Shown here: in pieces, positions 1 through 11,456 of the stretch
How the letters are laid out: each line of letters starts with the position of its first letter
How positions within the stretch are numbered: the first letter of the stretch is position 1
Source of the DNA: Pomphorhynchus laevis
Lineage: Eukaryota > Acanthocephala > Palaeacanthocephala > Echinorhynchida > Pomphorhynchidae
Assembly (NCBI GenBank): GCA_012934845.2
Contig: WNNJ02001739.1
Coordinates: 434,001-498,000 of the forward strand
DNA: 64,000 bases
Direction: 5' to 3'
Program-made: the position numbers and the translations under genes
The notes under the pieces: model-generated
Told to the model about the DNA's origin: nothing
Seen by the model: only the letters and a program-made list of their open reading frames with translations
Databases searched by the model: none

Positions 1-852
1 AGATATTTTACTCGACTCGTGAAGATAGGGAGTGCTTCAGGCTGCAAAATGGATGAGAGCGTAAAGAGTGCTAATCTCTTAAGCTTCTTTTTGGTGGCAT
101 GGGCGCCATGAAAGACGACCACGTGAGATTTTTCGAAGTTTAAAACGATATTGTATGAGGGTAACTGTTCTTTTAATTTTAAAAAGAAACGGCTGATGTC
201 GAGACTACATCTTTGCACCTGCGTCCAGTAAACAGGGCTGTGGTATCATCAGCATATACCACAAGATGTTGATCACGTTTAAATGCCTTGAATAGAACAA
301 TAAAGGCAGCAAGATACAATATAGGAGAAAGTGGGGAACCTTGAGGCACACCCTTAATAGGGTAGAACTAACGCGCATCAGGGTCGTTTTCATAGTAAAA
401 TCGCTTGGTGTACAGCAGAATCTCCACCCTGTTCACAATCCTTACAGGCAACCCGAGGGACCTGAGAGAAGAGATCACAAAGGAAACGGAGATGCGGTCA
501 AATGCAGCAGAAAAGACAATAAAAACAGCCACAGCAAGCTGATGACTGTTATCCTTACAAAACTGGTGCACTTACCAATTGCTGAATGGACCGAGCGACC
601 TCTGACAAACACATGAAAACTTGGCTGGATTAAATTACGCCAACTTAAGTGGACGCAGATTATATGCGCACGCGCTTTTTCGTAGATGGAGATAAGGGAA
701 TTTTGAATCGAAATGGGCCGCAGGTCTTTAGGACATGAAATCAATTTTCCCTTAGGTAAAAATATTCTACGGATGATGTTGATGTTGGCTACATCGGATG
801 GTGAGGCTAAAAGCATCGTGATGGCCACTTCTCTTCTCTTGTGAACTGTCAA
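1..852 (-). mobile_element. Decayed non-LTR LINE, reverse transcriptase part (5' end missing)
   Basis: Read on the minus strand, this stretch carries pieces of a LINE reverse transcriptase in three frames. In order there is a finger motif like KDLRPISIQNSL near 690-745, the palm A motif FSAAFDRIS near 480-515, motif B GVPQGSPLSPILYL at about 320-360 and motif C VVYADDTT near 243-260. A thumb-like stretch with LNFEKSHVVVFHG runs to the window edge. The motif order and GVPQGS box are those of Jockey-superfamily LINEs. Several frameshifts make it a dead copy, and no endonuclease part is visible upstream. It probably continues beyond position 1. The exact clade cannot be named from what remains. 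Confidence 0.72.
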
Positions 853-885
853 AAGCTAACATAACACGTCCGAGATATCGTTGAT

Positions 886-1715
886 GCTTCAATCAACCAA
901 ACAGGATTTGTCAAAAATTGTAGAACTACTGACGCCATTCATGCAGCACGACTGATCCTCGAAAAGCATGTGGAGAAAAATCAACCCTTTCACGTTGCAT
1001 TCTTGAACTTGGAGGAAGCATTTGATTGTATCCCACACGAATTAATCGACTACGCACATCGCCAGAATCAAGTACCGGAGCATCTAATCCGATGGGTGAT
1101 GCTGCTCTATGAGAATATCATATCAGAGTTTTGAGTGCAGCTGGAATGACGTAATCATTTCAAATATCAGTGGGCGTCCCCCAAGGAAGCGAATTCTCGC
1201 CGGCCCTATTTAACAAGTCATGGATGCTATAACGCTTAATATCCAAAGACATTCCCTAAACCATTCTCTACGCAGACGATGTCATGCTGACAACGGACAA
1301 CAAGCACGATCTCGAGGAATTAACAAAAGTGTGGAATATCCGACTCGCACAATACGAACTACTACTTAATCTAGACAAGATAAAAAACCTCACAACAAAT
1401 CAGGAAAAAAAGTAGTACAATCAACATCAATGACATCGATTTGCTGCGCATGGATAAGTTCAAGTACATCAAAACCATACTTTCGGCAAGCGGTGATCTA
1501 TGTCATGAAATCACGACACGAATCAAGTACTGTGGCCAAAATGGTGAGTGACAACAACCGCTTTGTGATCGTTGAATTAAAGACCACCTGAAATCAAAGA
1601 TATACCGCTAAGTCATTCGCCCAGTTGCTATGTACGGAACAGAGTGCATGTATATTCCCAAATCAGCGGACCGACGCCTAGCGGTCATGGAGACTAAAAT
1701 GCTGCGATAAATGAT
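886..1715 (+). mobile_element. Decayed RTE-clade LINE fragment (reverse transcriptase)
   Basis: The plus strand shows a second, different reverse transcriptase remnant. FVKNCRTTDAIHA is followed by HVAFLNLEEAFDCIPHEL, which is palm motif A with the EAFD core. Next come VPEHLIRWVMLLYENI, a VGVPQGSEFSPALF-like box and TILYADDVMLTT. The order and the wording around the VPE..I.W...LY and YADD boxes fit RTE-clade elements, such as the SR2 group of schistosomes. Frames change several times and stops are frequent, so it is old. It abuts the minus-strand LINE at its left and a hAT remnant at its right. Confidence 0.65.
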
Positions 1716-1749
1716 TAGAAATGAATTGATGATGAATATCATTCGTTTA

Positions 1750-2958
1750 TTATCTCCACAAATATTCAGACAGTATTGGAAACATATCTAGAACCCCTTC
1801 ATTTACACGCCGTAGCCACATCTCTGTTTTGGATTTGAAAGCTGTAATATTATCTGCTAACTTAAACACTGTTGTCATTCTCCCCTCAAGTGACAAGTTC
1901 AGATCATTGAGAAAACCGAATATATCACACAAGTAAGCCAACCTTGACAATCGTACGCTGTCGCTGAAAAATACTGCCATAGGTGATTCTTTTTCTTCTA
2001 GAAATCTTTTTAGGGCATCACGCAATTTAAATACTCTGACTAAAGATTTTCCTCTATAAAGTAATCGTATTTCAGTGTGTAAAAGAAGACATTTATGATC
2101 TGCATCATCTCTTCGCAAAGCTGTTCAAACAGGCATGAATTTAGATCACTGCTTTGATATTGTTGATGACTTTAACGACATTACCCAGCACAGTGTTAAG
2201 TTCTGTGTCCATTTTTCTACTTGCAAGCATTTCCCTGTGAATAATACAGTGTATAGATTCACATTTTGGGGAAAACTTTATTCTTGCGGTTAGCCCAGAT
2301 AGTATTCCAGTCATAGCAGCAGCACCATCTGTACATATACTCACACAAAAGTTCCAATCAAGATGTTAAGAGACATATTCATTTATCACGTCAAATATCT
2401 GAGCCCCTGTAGTGTGGGTCTACCTGGTGTACATACCAGGACGATTCGGATATTCTCGCCAGTAATTGTTTTTCAATGTCCAGGGTAATTTCATCAATCC
2501 ACTGATTGTAAATGCTTTTTTAGACTTAGCAATACGATTTGCGACCAAGAATGAAGCCTTTAGGGCCTTTTCATTTGTAGATATTATTTTCTGGATAAAC
2601 TCTCTTTGTCATTTTTGTTCCTGCAGTGATCTTTTTAAAAAAGCTAAACGTTTATCTAGCGACTGACGCTTTGTTCTTAAGTGACGAAGCATTTTATAAG
2701 GCTTCATTGCATCATTTGAAGGTCTTCGCCATAGATTATACATAGAGGCAAGGGAATGCTGAATTTTTTTCATCTCTGTAAAACCATATTGCAAATATGA
2801 TTCGTTGTATTGTCTGATAAAGGTTTTGTTTGTACTTCGTCTGATAAGGTTATCTATCGTCTCATTGCTTGCATTATTTGAACCACTTGGATCTTCCCTA
2901 TCAAACTAGCATTTGGTTTTTTAAGAAATTTTTCTAAAATGTTCGGACCTTTACTCAT
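1750..2958 (-). pseudogene. hAT-superfamily transposase, ZBED5/Charlie-like, broken
   Basis: On the minus strand a reading begins at an ATG at 2958 with MSKGPNILEKFLKKPNAS. It passes a region like the end of a BED zinc finger (KPYKMLRHLRTK near 2660-2700). Then come SICTDGAAAMTG and HCIIHREMLASRKM (2141-2344) and the typical hAT stretch LLLHTEIRLLYRGKSL with LAYLCDIFGFLNDLN (1750-2118). These phrases are characteristic of the hAT lineage domesticated as ZBED5-type proteins in vertebrates. The frame is interrupted several times and the dimerisation domain after MFPILSEYL is missing, so it cannot make active transposase. A matching terminal repeat lies upstream at 3238-3282. The left end was lost against the RTE remnant. 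Confidence 0.82.
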
Positions 2959-3237
2959 TTAATTTTATTCAGGTAAAAATTTTCAATTTAAAAATATATA
3001 TAATTTAAAAGGAGGAGCATCAAACCAGAAACATTTTTGAAATCGCAATGCCCTAATAATCATTATAAAAGTGTTTTAAAAAACATATATTTTATGTTTA
3101 AATATCATTTGAAGTTTTTTTAACGAAAGAGTTTCTCAAGGATGGCAATGTTCCATGTGATACCTCTTTATTGCGTTGGAACCATTCTCGTTGTCTGTAA
3201 AGGAAATCATAATTTTAATAAAATAAAAATATTTTCT

Positions 3238-3282
3238 CCACTAACCGGCTTCGGTCCGCGGACCGGTGGTTGAGGACCACTG
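3238..3282 (-). repeat. hAT terminal inverted repeat (5' end of the transposon)
   Basis: Read on the minus strand this starts CAGTGGTCCTCAACCACCGG and continues through a GGTCCGCGGACC palindrome. CAGNGGTYCTCAACC is the usual start of hAT (Charlie/ZBED5-type) termini, and the GC-rich CCGCGGACCG run is typical of that subgroup. It lies about 280 bp upstream of the transposase start, where the 5' end should be. The matching left terminus is not present near 1740. Confidence 0.75.
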
Positions 3283-3467
3283 AATTATATCGTCAATCAA
3301 ATTTAAAATTAAAATATTTATTATTAATTCATAAAAATTGATCTGATATTAAAATAGATAGACTCAGTTAACTGATCTTATTACGAATACGTTTAGGGTT
3401 TTATAACTTATGATATGTCTGAATTAAAAATCAATAACAGCCCCTATAAAGAATATAAATAATATAG

Positions 3468-3715
3468 AGAGAGTTTTACTGGAACAAAGAGGAAAATATT
3501 TCCCTTTAGTTAAAAAATACAATATTTCGATAACTCCTATTATCATCGGGATTAAAATAAAATTAATTGCAGGATTAATTCAATCAGGATTAAATTAAAT
3601 CATCAGGATTAATTACATTTAATTTTAATCTTGATAATGATAGTAGGAACAATCGAAATGTTGTATTTTTTAAATAAAGGGAAATATTTTCGTATTCGTT
3701 CCAGTAAAACTATCT
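3468..3715. repeat. Fold-back (MITE-like) element, about 248 bp
   Basis: Two arms of roughly 100 bp are inverted copies of one another. The left arm begins AGAGAGTTTTACTGG and the right arm ends CCAGTAAAACTATCT. Both contain the AAATATTTCCCTTT / AAAGGGAAATATTT block and a run of A or T followed by an AATATTTCGA-like stretch. I estimate arm identity near 90 percent by eye. The spacer is about 45 bp with three GGATTAA repeats. No coding capacity. It fits a non-autonomous fold-back transposon. Confidence 0.75.
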
Positions 3716-3919
3716 AATCGAAAATGGAAGGATATTATGGGTTTAGTGTGTACAAATAAATAATATCAAAGGAGCAAAACCTAATTAATTAACACTTCCG
3801 GATGGACTCTAATCCTAATTCGAACACACATTCAAACGCATAATTATAATCAAACAAACTACACATTTAGAAGCATAAATACAGTAGCAAACAAATCAAA
3901 TCAGCAAACTGAATTAAGT

Positions 3920-4275
3920 TTTTAATATAATTATAAAATTGAAAGAAAGAAACTAATGCTAAATCAAATTTTTATAATTAAATAATAAATAATTAAATAA
4001 TTATAAATAATAAATAATTGTTATAAGATTTCATATTATTTATATCAAGTTAAAATAAAAAAATTAAAATTTTAAATAAAAGTTAATTTATTTTAATTGA
4101 CTAATAAATAATAGACGATGTTTCAGAATAAGGATTAGAGATCATAATAAGGAACTGTTATGGTATCAGGTTTCGGGATCCATTCCTTGACATAACATAG
4201 CAGCGTCGCCAGATACATGCTAATGACGTATTTTTCTGATGAAATTTGATTATCTGATATATCTTATTCTAATAC
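3920..4275 (-). repeat. Dispersed repeat R, copy 1
   Basis: The R family recurs through the window. Its GC-richer core is bounded by inverted motifs of the type GTATTAGAATAAG ... CTTATTCTGATAC and contains a CCTGATAGCATAGCAGTTCC-like stretch. Here it is on the minus strand with the core at 4119-4275, followed by an AT-rich tail back to about 3920 that includes a TCAATTAAA/TTAATTGACTAATAAATA segment. Between 3716 and 3920, and from 4276 to 4530, I see only AT-rich DNA with a short duplicated stretch containing ACTACACATTTAGAA (near 3858 and near 4282). Confidence 0.7.
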
Positions 4276-4529
4276 AAAGTAGCTACACATTTAGAAACAG
4301 AAATATAGTATCAAACAAACTAATGAAAAACCACTCAATGTAAGGCAAATAGGAACATAACTACAATTAAATACGATTTAAACAAATATGTTGATATTTT
4401 TATTGATATTATAACTTAAAGTTATAATATATATAACTTTAATATACATAGAAGTTATATAAATAACTTCTATAATATATATAGAAGTTATAATATAACT
4501 TTAATATATATAGAAGTTATATACTTCTT

Positions 4530-5395
4530 TATTCTCATTCGTCTCCTCATTCCCTAAGCCAACTTTTTGTATCCGCGTCTAATTGTCTTCGTGCTCTATC
4601 AGAACATCTAATTTCTTTGCGCATGTCCCTAAATCTTACCAAATCTAAAGTGTTATGGATTTTACCCTTCACTGTTTCTGTTTTTCCTCCTTCTCTGTAT
4701 CTTCAGGCCACAATTATTCCTGCTGTAGATAAACTAGTATTTCTAGGTATTTACTTTGACAATAACCTGCATCTCGATCCATTAATTCGTGATAAAACTA
4801 GGTCTTCAAATAGTCGTCTCCGTGATATTCGTATCGTCAGAAATTTTCTAGATTTTAGTTCATGTAAATCTCTTATCTCCTCCCTTCTTTTCCCAGATTA
4901 CTGTCTTAGTCTTCTCGTCTTCTGTTCAAAGTCATCCATTAAACCTCTTCAGCGCCTCATTAACACTGATGTGCGCATCATTTTTCGACTTCGTAAATTC
5001 AATCATATATCTTCATATATATCAAAACTTGGATGGCTAAGTATTGAACATCGCGTTCGTTTTCGTCTGCTTTGTCTAACTTATCGCCTTCTCCATTGTA
5101 ATTCTCCTTCTTATCTCTATCTGCCAATTCTAAGTGAATCTTGCTATCTTTCTACTCACCTACGTTCCTGTGATTCTCTTCTGCTACACTTACCTCTTCA
5201 CTCAAACAACTTCGGTCGTTGATAACTACATATCACTGCTCCTCTCCTTTGGAATTCCCTACCTAATCATCTGCGATCATCATCCTCACTCCGATTTTTC
5301 AAAAAGCAACTAAAATCGATGCTACTAAACGATTAACTTTTTTATCTGTTTCGCTTTTGTGGGCTTGTAAGCACACAGTCTGTGTGCATTTGCCA
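4530..5395 (+). mobile_element. L2-clade LINE, 5'-truncated 3' fragment (copy E)
   Basis: The open stretch 4617-5222 and the bases just before it encode the end of an L2-type reverse transcriptase. SLNLTKSKVLWILP (the LN..KSK.MW box) is followed by LVFLGIYFDNNLHLDPLIRD, LQRLINTDVRIIFRLRKFNH and LRSCDSLLLHLPLHSNNFG. These align in order with the C-terminal half of the L2 copies at 19750-24309 and 24887-28601. The element is truncated in the palm domain near 4530, as expected for incomplete reverse transcription. The 3' end carries the family hairpin, stem GCACACA/TGTGTGC at 5371-5387, then an AT-rich tail. Sequence divergence suggests an old copy. Confidence 0.85.
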
Positions 5396-5994
5396 CATTA
5401 AAAACCTTTCGAACTTTCAAAGTTATAAAACTAAAAATATGAAATTTTTTGTATTTAGATATAAAAAGTTTTTTGAACTTTAAAAAAATTAACTTTTAAA
5501 CTTGAATTTTTAAAGTTTAAAAACTTTGAGCACCGTTTTTGTGAGCGAAAATTGTGAATGTAATTGTGTTACAATAAGGTAATTAACTCTAGATAATTAA
5601 ATGTCATCCAAGGACAATGTCAAACATATCAAGGTCAAACAAAGTCATAATTGCATAAGTTTTGAAAATTTTCAAATTTTATTTGATGCAAAATATGATA
5701 TCACAATATTATAGCAAAGATAGAATTTTATATTTCATTTTAAATAGAAAGTTTTAAGACTGTCCATTCCTGTTACGAATCATTCGTTTATTCCTAAAAG
5801 CGCATACTTGATAGTTGACAATTTCTTTTCTAAATTTTTAAAGTTCAAATACTATTTTCAAATCCTTTAAGTGTAAATTTGCGTAAATGTGTTTCAGCAT
5901 TTAAGTTGGCTCACATGTGTACAGAATAATCATGTATATCTGCTTTTTAAATTTCAGCAAAATAAATTATAAATAACGAATAAAGAAAATAAAC
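5396..5994. other. AT-rich intergenic DNA, nothing recognised
   Basis: Low-complexity AT-rich sequence with short internal repeats built on CTTTAAA / TTTAAAG. No coding or RNA feature is seen. Confidence 0.6.
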
Positions 5995-6225
5995 TTAATT
6001 TAATTTAATACGCTCCTGTTCGATATAGTTCTTTTTCATCATTTTGCCAATCTCAGTTAAACTTTTCATAAAAGTATTAATAGCTTCTTGAAATTCTTCC
6101 AATTCTTCAGTTATATCGATAGCATTTTCCAAATCATTAATCGTTTTAATTTTTTGACAGATGCATGCTACGTGATGAAAAGCAGCTGATCCTTCATCAG
6201 TGAGTCCCGATATTGTTGAATTCAT
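5995..6225 (-). CDS. Small helical protein of unknown function (76 residues), possible real gene
   Basis: The minus-strand frame starts with MNSTISGLTDEG and ends QERIKLN. It is 76 residues long, acidic to neutral and mostly helical by composition. Hydrophobic residues are spaced every three or four positions across INDLENAIDITEELEEFQEA and on to SLTEIGKMM, which suggests a coiled coil. There is no signal peptide or membrane segment. Codon use is not transposon-like and it is not antisense to a repeat I recognise. I do not recognise the family. Small coiled-coil subunits of vesicle or kinetochore complexes have this size and look, but that is only a resemblance. No intron is needed. A clear polyadenylation signal is not seen downstream. 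It could still be a chance frame in AT-rich DNA. Confidence 0.42.
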   Translation of the reverse strand: MNSTISGLTDEGSAAFHHVACICQKIKTINDLENAIDITEELEEFQEAINTFMKSLTEIGKMMKKNYIEQERIKLN

Positions 6226-7110
6226 AGTTTTAGGGTTTTTTCTTTATTTTCGATTTTTTGACAGGATAATCAGTTGTCTAAACAAAATAGAATTGCACAA
6301 ATTCACATTTGATTAGCCATATAAATATAATGTGAGATTACCAGAAATTTAATTCACACTGATCTAATCTGAGAAAACATCTCCCTTAATAGTTTTTAAT
6401 TTATAAATTCTAAAATGTTTTAAAATTTATTAAAACTAAATTTTACTATTAAATTTAACGCTTATAACATCAATTTATACCAAAAATTTTGAAAAATTAA
6501 ATAAAATTAAATTAATTATAGAGAATTAAATAATTAATTTAAATAATTAATTTAAATAATATAATTTAAGTTTCATTAAATATAAACTTTTGTGTGTACA
6601 CGGTGCACTCGACAACTTCATATTTCATTTTTATCGGTTTTTATGTAGGGTCGATACGGATTCCATTAGATCGAATGAAACTATCAGTAAGTTCACAAGC
6701 AAAACGTTGTGATTTTAGGATGCACAAGGTATACATTTGAGGTAAAACAGGATCGTAATACTGATTTGAAGCCAGTCAATATTTCTAAATAGATGCAATT
6801 ATATATCACCCGAGATAAAAAATAACATGTTATATCATAAACTACCGAATGTAATATTCCTCGTATCAATATATTGCGTTTTATATTAAACATTCAAGTT
6901 ACATTATGGATTTGTTTGATATCGCATGCTTATATTTACAGGCTTCGGTATCACTTCATCTTATAAGCGGACATGATATATGTCCGTTTAAATAATATTT
7001 TTGATATATATGTTTCGTTAATATTAATTCAAACATAGCAGGTGAGCTCTATAATGCTGGTAAAAAATACAGGTCAAATTAACAAATGAACAGATAAAGC
7101 ATTGATAAAA

Positions 7111-7167
7111 TCTTCCTATAGGCAAATTAGTCTTCCTATAGACAAATAATCTTCCTATAGACAAATT
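7111..7167. repeat. Short tandem repeat, 20-bp unit, three copies
   Basis: Three consecutive units of the type TCTTCCTATAGRCAAATWAK. There is no evident role. Confidence 0.7.
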
Positions 7168-7659
7168 TTTAAAATGATAATTTTTAATTAAATATTCAAT
7201 AATTTAGTATTTTGTAAAAGATTAACATTTAGAATTAAGATAAAATTTTTACATGTTAATATTTCGTTGATTTTAATATGAAAATGCATTTGTTAATTGA
7301 TTATATAATTGATTTTCGCAATTGATTAACCAAAATGACCGGACTCAATATTTTCCGGCACTTATTCATACGCAATTTTCACATATTTAATTCAAACATT
7401 TGCATATAATTTGTTATGATGTATCCTGTCAACTCAATAATTAGATCAAATAACTAATCATATAAATCAAAAATAAAGATAAATAATAAATAATTATAAG
7501 ATTTTATACAATTCATACAATTTAATACCAAATTATATCTCATTGTCACTATAATTTGAAAGTAGGATAGCATAACATTTTTGTAAAACCCGATAGATTC
7601 TGGAAGTTACTATTATATCAAGACACCACACAAAAACCTTTCTAGGACATAAATGTAAT

Positions 7660-7905
7660 AAATTATACGCATTTCCAATGAAGAATCAGATCAGATAACT
7701 TAGTCTACATATTTTATATTATTTATAAATTAAAAATGAAGATAGATAATAAAAAATTATACAAGATTTTATACAATTTATATTTATATCAATTTAAAAT
7801 AAAAAGTTGAAATTTAAAATAAAAGTCAATTGCTATGAATTGACTAATAAATAACAGAAGATGTATAAAAATAAGGATTATAGGTTATCAGGAGGAACTG
7901 CTGAA
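7660..7905 (-). repeat. Dispersed repeat R, copy 2 (partial)
   Basis: AT-rich tail plus TGAATTGACTAATAAATAAC, a degenerate ATAAGGATTATAGG border and TTATCAGGAGGAACTGCT. All are in the order found in the other minus-strand copies. The core beyond the AACTGCT motif is missing. Confidence 0.65.
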
Positions 7906-7999
7906 ATAAAAATGAATTTTTTATGAATTTAAGAAAATTTTAATTCATTTTTGTAAATTTTAGATGTTTCTGTATAATGTGATAAGTAATATCATTATA

Positions 8000-8310
8000 T
8001 TAATTATAAAGATCAGCTAACTGGGTTTGCGCATTTTATTCGAAATATAATAAAAATAAAGAAAAATAATAAATAATTATATAAGATTTTATTTGCCCAT
8101 GCTCTTGCATCCTTTCATGACGGTTTATAGTCACCTATTCGTTTTATTTAGCTGCCATAAGATTTTATACAATTCATATTTATATCAAGTTAAAACTTAA
8201 AATAAAAATCAATTTTTTATGAATTGACTAATAAATAACAAACGTTGTATCAGAATAAGAATTAGAGGTTATCAGGAGGAACTGCTATGCTATCAAATTT
8301 CGGCCCCTAT
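8000..8310 (-). repeat. Dispersed repeat R, copy 3 (partial, interrupted)
   Basis: The tail and the start of the core match copies 1 and 2: GTTGTATCAGAATAAG at about 8236, then TATCAGGAGGAACTGCTATG and TTTCGGCCCC. A stretch of about 65 bp (8090-8157, containing CATGACGGTTTATAGTC) interrupts the AT-rich tail and is not seen in the other copies. Confidence 0.65.
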
Positions 8311-9217
8311 TTCTCGAATATTTTGATTTTACTAATTTAATGTTTTTCAAAAGTTGAATTATAGGGCGTTTATGGTTTATTTGCAAAATGATTTGCAAAA
8401 TCATTTACTGATTTATAAAATGGTTTTACAAATATGTGATGTCAACATTTGATATCACTGATTCAATATATTTATTATCTTTATTTTATTCTATCGTTAT
8501 ATAAATATAGATTGGATAACATCTTATATAATCATTTACTATTTATAATTATTTATCTTTTGATGAAGATAAAAATTAATTATTTAATAAAAATAAAATA
8601 AATTAATAAAATTATAATTATTTATCTTTACCTGATGACTTGTAATCCTTACTCGAATACATAGTATATTATTTATTAGTCAATTTATAAAAATCGACTT
8701 TTATTTTGAATTTTAATTTTAAATTTTAACTTTATATAAATATAAATAATATAAAATAGTATATTATATATTATTTATTAATAGTATATTATTTATTAGT
8801 CAATTATAATTTTAAATTTTAATTTTATATAAATAATATAAAGATTTATAAGATTCATTAATAATAAATAAACATTATTTATAATTTATCTGAAATAATT
8901 TATTTAAAATAATAATCCACTGCCGCCACGGCCGATGAGGGAGGATCAACGTCAAAACGTTACTACAATACTACAACATTAAAACATCTACCAAATCAAT
9001 AATACTTATTAATATTTCGTTAAGCCGCAATAGGGATAGTGTTCATAAATAAATAAAGGTTTTATTAGCAATAACAACCGATAAGAAAACAACGAAACAA
9101 AATACAAAAACAGTGAACATCGTGTTTTTAAATGAATGAGAGTTCGATCATGTAAAAGCTATTGGCACATACATAAACAGTATTTACAAATACAGGCGGA
9201 TTCTCGTGTATGGCACA

Positions 9218-10905
9218 TTATCCTATTTGGGCAAAACTTAACATGAAAACCGTCAAAATTGAAAATATCATACATGCTCGATTTCTTTGACTACCAAACT
9301 TCCAAATGTTCGAGAATTTAACGGCATGCGTAAATTGGATATCACTATCCATAGAGAGTTGCTTCGAATCCCAATTTGATACAAGCGAACGAACCTCCGC
9401 CGTCTCTATTAACATAATAGCTGGATAAACAATAGTAGGATCAATAGCAAGAGTTGCTCTCTAATAAGATAAGCTAATTTCGAAGACGAAACCTTTAGGG
9501 ATAAAAATTTAAGGAAATTCTATTTTATTCTATGAATTCGCACAGAGTTCCGAATAGGCAAATCCTGCCAAATATCCGATAATTCATATGTGACCCTTGG
9601 AAGAAACATCATTTGAAAATGTTTCATGGATGTAGCATAGTTTGTTTAACGTAAAAGATTGACCGAACTCATACAAGAAGCAACCTTACAAGGAATTATA
9701 TCAAAAAGATTACTAAAACTCCACTTAGAGGACAGATTAAAGCCAAAATATCAGAATTGCGTACACATTTGCAAATTCATACCGTCATAGGTAAAAACAT
9801 CATTTTGTGATAACCTATCACCCTATCGGAATTAAACACTTTTGTTTTGGATAGATTAACCCTCAAGCCATTGCCAAAGAATACAGTTGAGTCTAACCAA
9901 TGCTGAAATCGCATCGCCTATTTTCGACGAATATAATCAGATCATCTGTATTTAAACGACAAGAAGAGTAGGATTCACTTATACATGCTGGTAGATCATA
10001 TACATATAGACTGAACAAAGTGGGCTAAGATGATCAACTTGAGGAACGCCTTTAATTTGTTGAAAGTCTTCTAATATTTTATTCCGTCAAGAACTCGGAT
10101 AATGCGAGGATAAAGCCTGATGTAGTACATGTATGATATAGTCCTTTAGGCTAAGTGCGGTTATCAATTTTCTCTATCAATGATATCGAATGACTTTGTA
10201 AAATCTACGAAAACGGAGTACCAAGAGAAGGAGATTAAGGCTCGCTTCTTGAAAAGTGTTTCTTAAGATGTAGATAGCACTTGTAGCAGATAAACCGGGT
10301 CGAAAACCATGTTGCTCGATTGGGAGAACGTTTAATACATATACTGCAAGTATACAGCTTATGATGATATCAAATAACTGATATGGCTGATTTAGTATTG
10401 ATATACCTCTGTGATTATTTAGTTTATGAGGATCATTACCACCTTTAAAAGATATTTTTAGAATCACCTTCTACGAAGACCCGAGACTAAATAAAGTTCG
10501 CTTATTATATCAGCAGAAGACATTGTAGGGTTAATGTAACAACCAACAATCGTAAGATTCGGAATATCAAATAAAACCAATGTATCACTAAGTCTATGTT
10601 AAAACCCATTAAATTTTGCATTTAAACCAACTAAGATCCTGCCTACCGATCGACCCCTCATGCGTATCTCCGCTGGAAATTCAACAATATAAAATTTCGT
10701 AAGCAATTTGGATGCGTTGAAAACGTTTATAGTAAAATTATGATATCGAACTTATCGAAAAAACTTCCTATACCTAAATTCAACGAATAAGACAAATCTT
10801 CAACGTTGTACAACAACACACATTACCTCTCGGGGCATATCAAGTACTATCTAAAACTTTAAAGACGTTTGACGAGGGGACGTTAGTGGTAGTTACATCC
10901 GAATT
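9218..10905 (-). mobile_element. Decayed LINE, endonuclease and reverse transcriptase part
   Basis: On the minus strand an endonuclease piece reads TLVLFDIPNLTIVGCYINP near 10530-10600. It is followed by RT fingers SFKGGNDPHKLNNHRGISIL and EQHGFRPGLSATSAIYILRN (10177-10467). After frame changes come LFSLYVYDLPACIS and LNTDDLIIF (motif C, decayed) near 9950-10030. The order EN then RT, with an ORF1-like piece upstream (10943-11272), is that of an APE-type LINE. The C-terminal half down to 9218 is only weakly readable. Many breaks show an old insertion. It may belong to the same family as the remnants at 48500-49560 and 50950-51904. The clade is uncertain. Confidence 0.65.
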
Positions 10906-11450
10906 GGTATTAGGGCTTTTAAAACTAACAATCGCACTATTTTTATGTGAAATCGATTATTCGGCAATTTTTTCGCAATTCCCAAAGTTTCTGTCTAAGT
11001 ATCCGCTGGTGTTCTCTTTCAGGTTTTGACAAGTCAGGAAAGATTAAGACGTGTTTATAATCATCGAAAGATTTGAATTTGCTTTTAACTTTAAGCATAC
11101 TTTGTACAAGAGAATCTCCAAGTAAAGCAATCTTCGACTGCAAAGAAGTTATTTTGGCTGAAAGAGAGCACACATTTAAATAAGTACAATACGGACAAAA
11201 TATTTTACGGGTAAGAAAATCCCTAGGAAGTACTCGGGGCAACCAAATTTTAACTATTACGGGGACAATCATTGTTTAAACAAGCAATTAAATGTTTCAA
11301 ACCGGGTGTATGTTCAGACAACGAAGTTCATGAGCTGTAAGTTTGATCCCTATTTAAGCAACCTACGGCAATACATGCAGTGCATAAACTGTCTACTTTA
11401 AGACGTTTGATGAGGGGACGTTAGTGGTAGTTACACCCGAATTGGTATTA
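10856..11450. repeat. Direct repeat pair about 540 bp apart inside the LINE ORF1 region
   Basis: A stretch of about 54 bp containing GAGGGGACGTTAGTGGTAGT is present at 10856-10909 and again at 11397-11450 with few differences. On the minus strand both copies read as a serine/threonine-rich peptide (TTTNVPSSNV). The simplest reading is an internal duplication in the LINE ORF1 linker, or a tandem 5' region. Confidence 0.75.
10943..11272 (-). pseudogene. LINE ORF1 remnant, 109 residues
   Basis: The frame contains FCPYC, the remains of a zinc-binding cluster, followed by a helical stretch SLSAKITSLQSKIALLGDSL. It then has DYKHVLIFPDLSKPEREHQR and LRQKLWELRKN. The PDLSKPERE..R.LR.+L phrase is the hallmark at the end of ORF1 in CR1- and L2-like LINEs, where it follows the RNA-binding domain. 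The L2 copies here have a comparable IFPDRAPSEIAQ..ARIEKRR phrase. It sits just upstream of the EN/RT remnant on the same strand, so it is read as ORF1 of that element. The region is bracketed by a direct repeat (10856-10909 and 11397-11450). Confidence 0.6.
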
Positions 11451-11456
11451 TAATTG

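Larger units (their letters stand above)
6226..9217. other. AT-rich intergenic DNA with R-repeat debris
   Basis: Very AT-rich and without coding signal. It holds two minus-strand R copies and a 20-bp tandem repeat, listed separately. It also has further AT-rich stretches near 7440-7560 and 8560-8900 that resemble the R tail (TAAATAATAAATAATTATAAGA type), and a short GC-richer patch near 8920-8960 of unknown nature. Confidence 0.55.
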
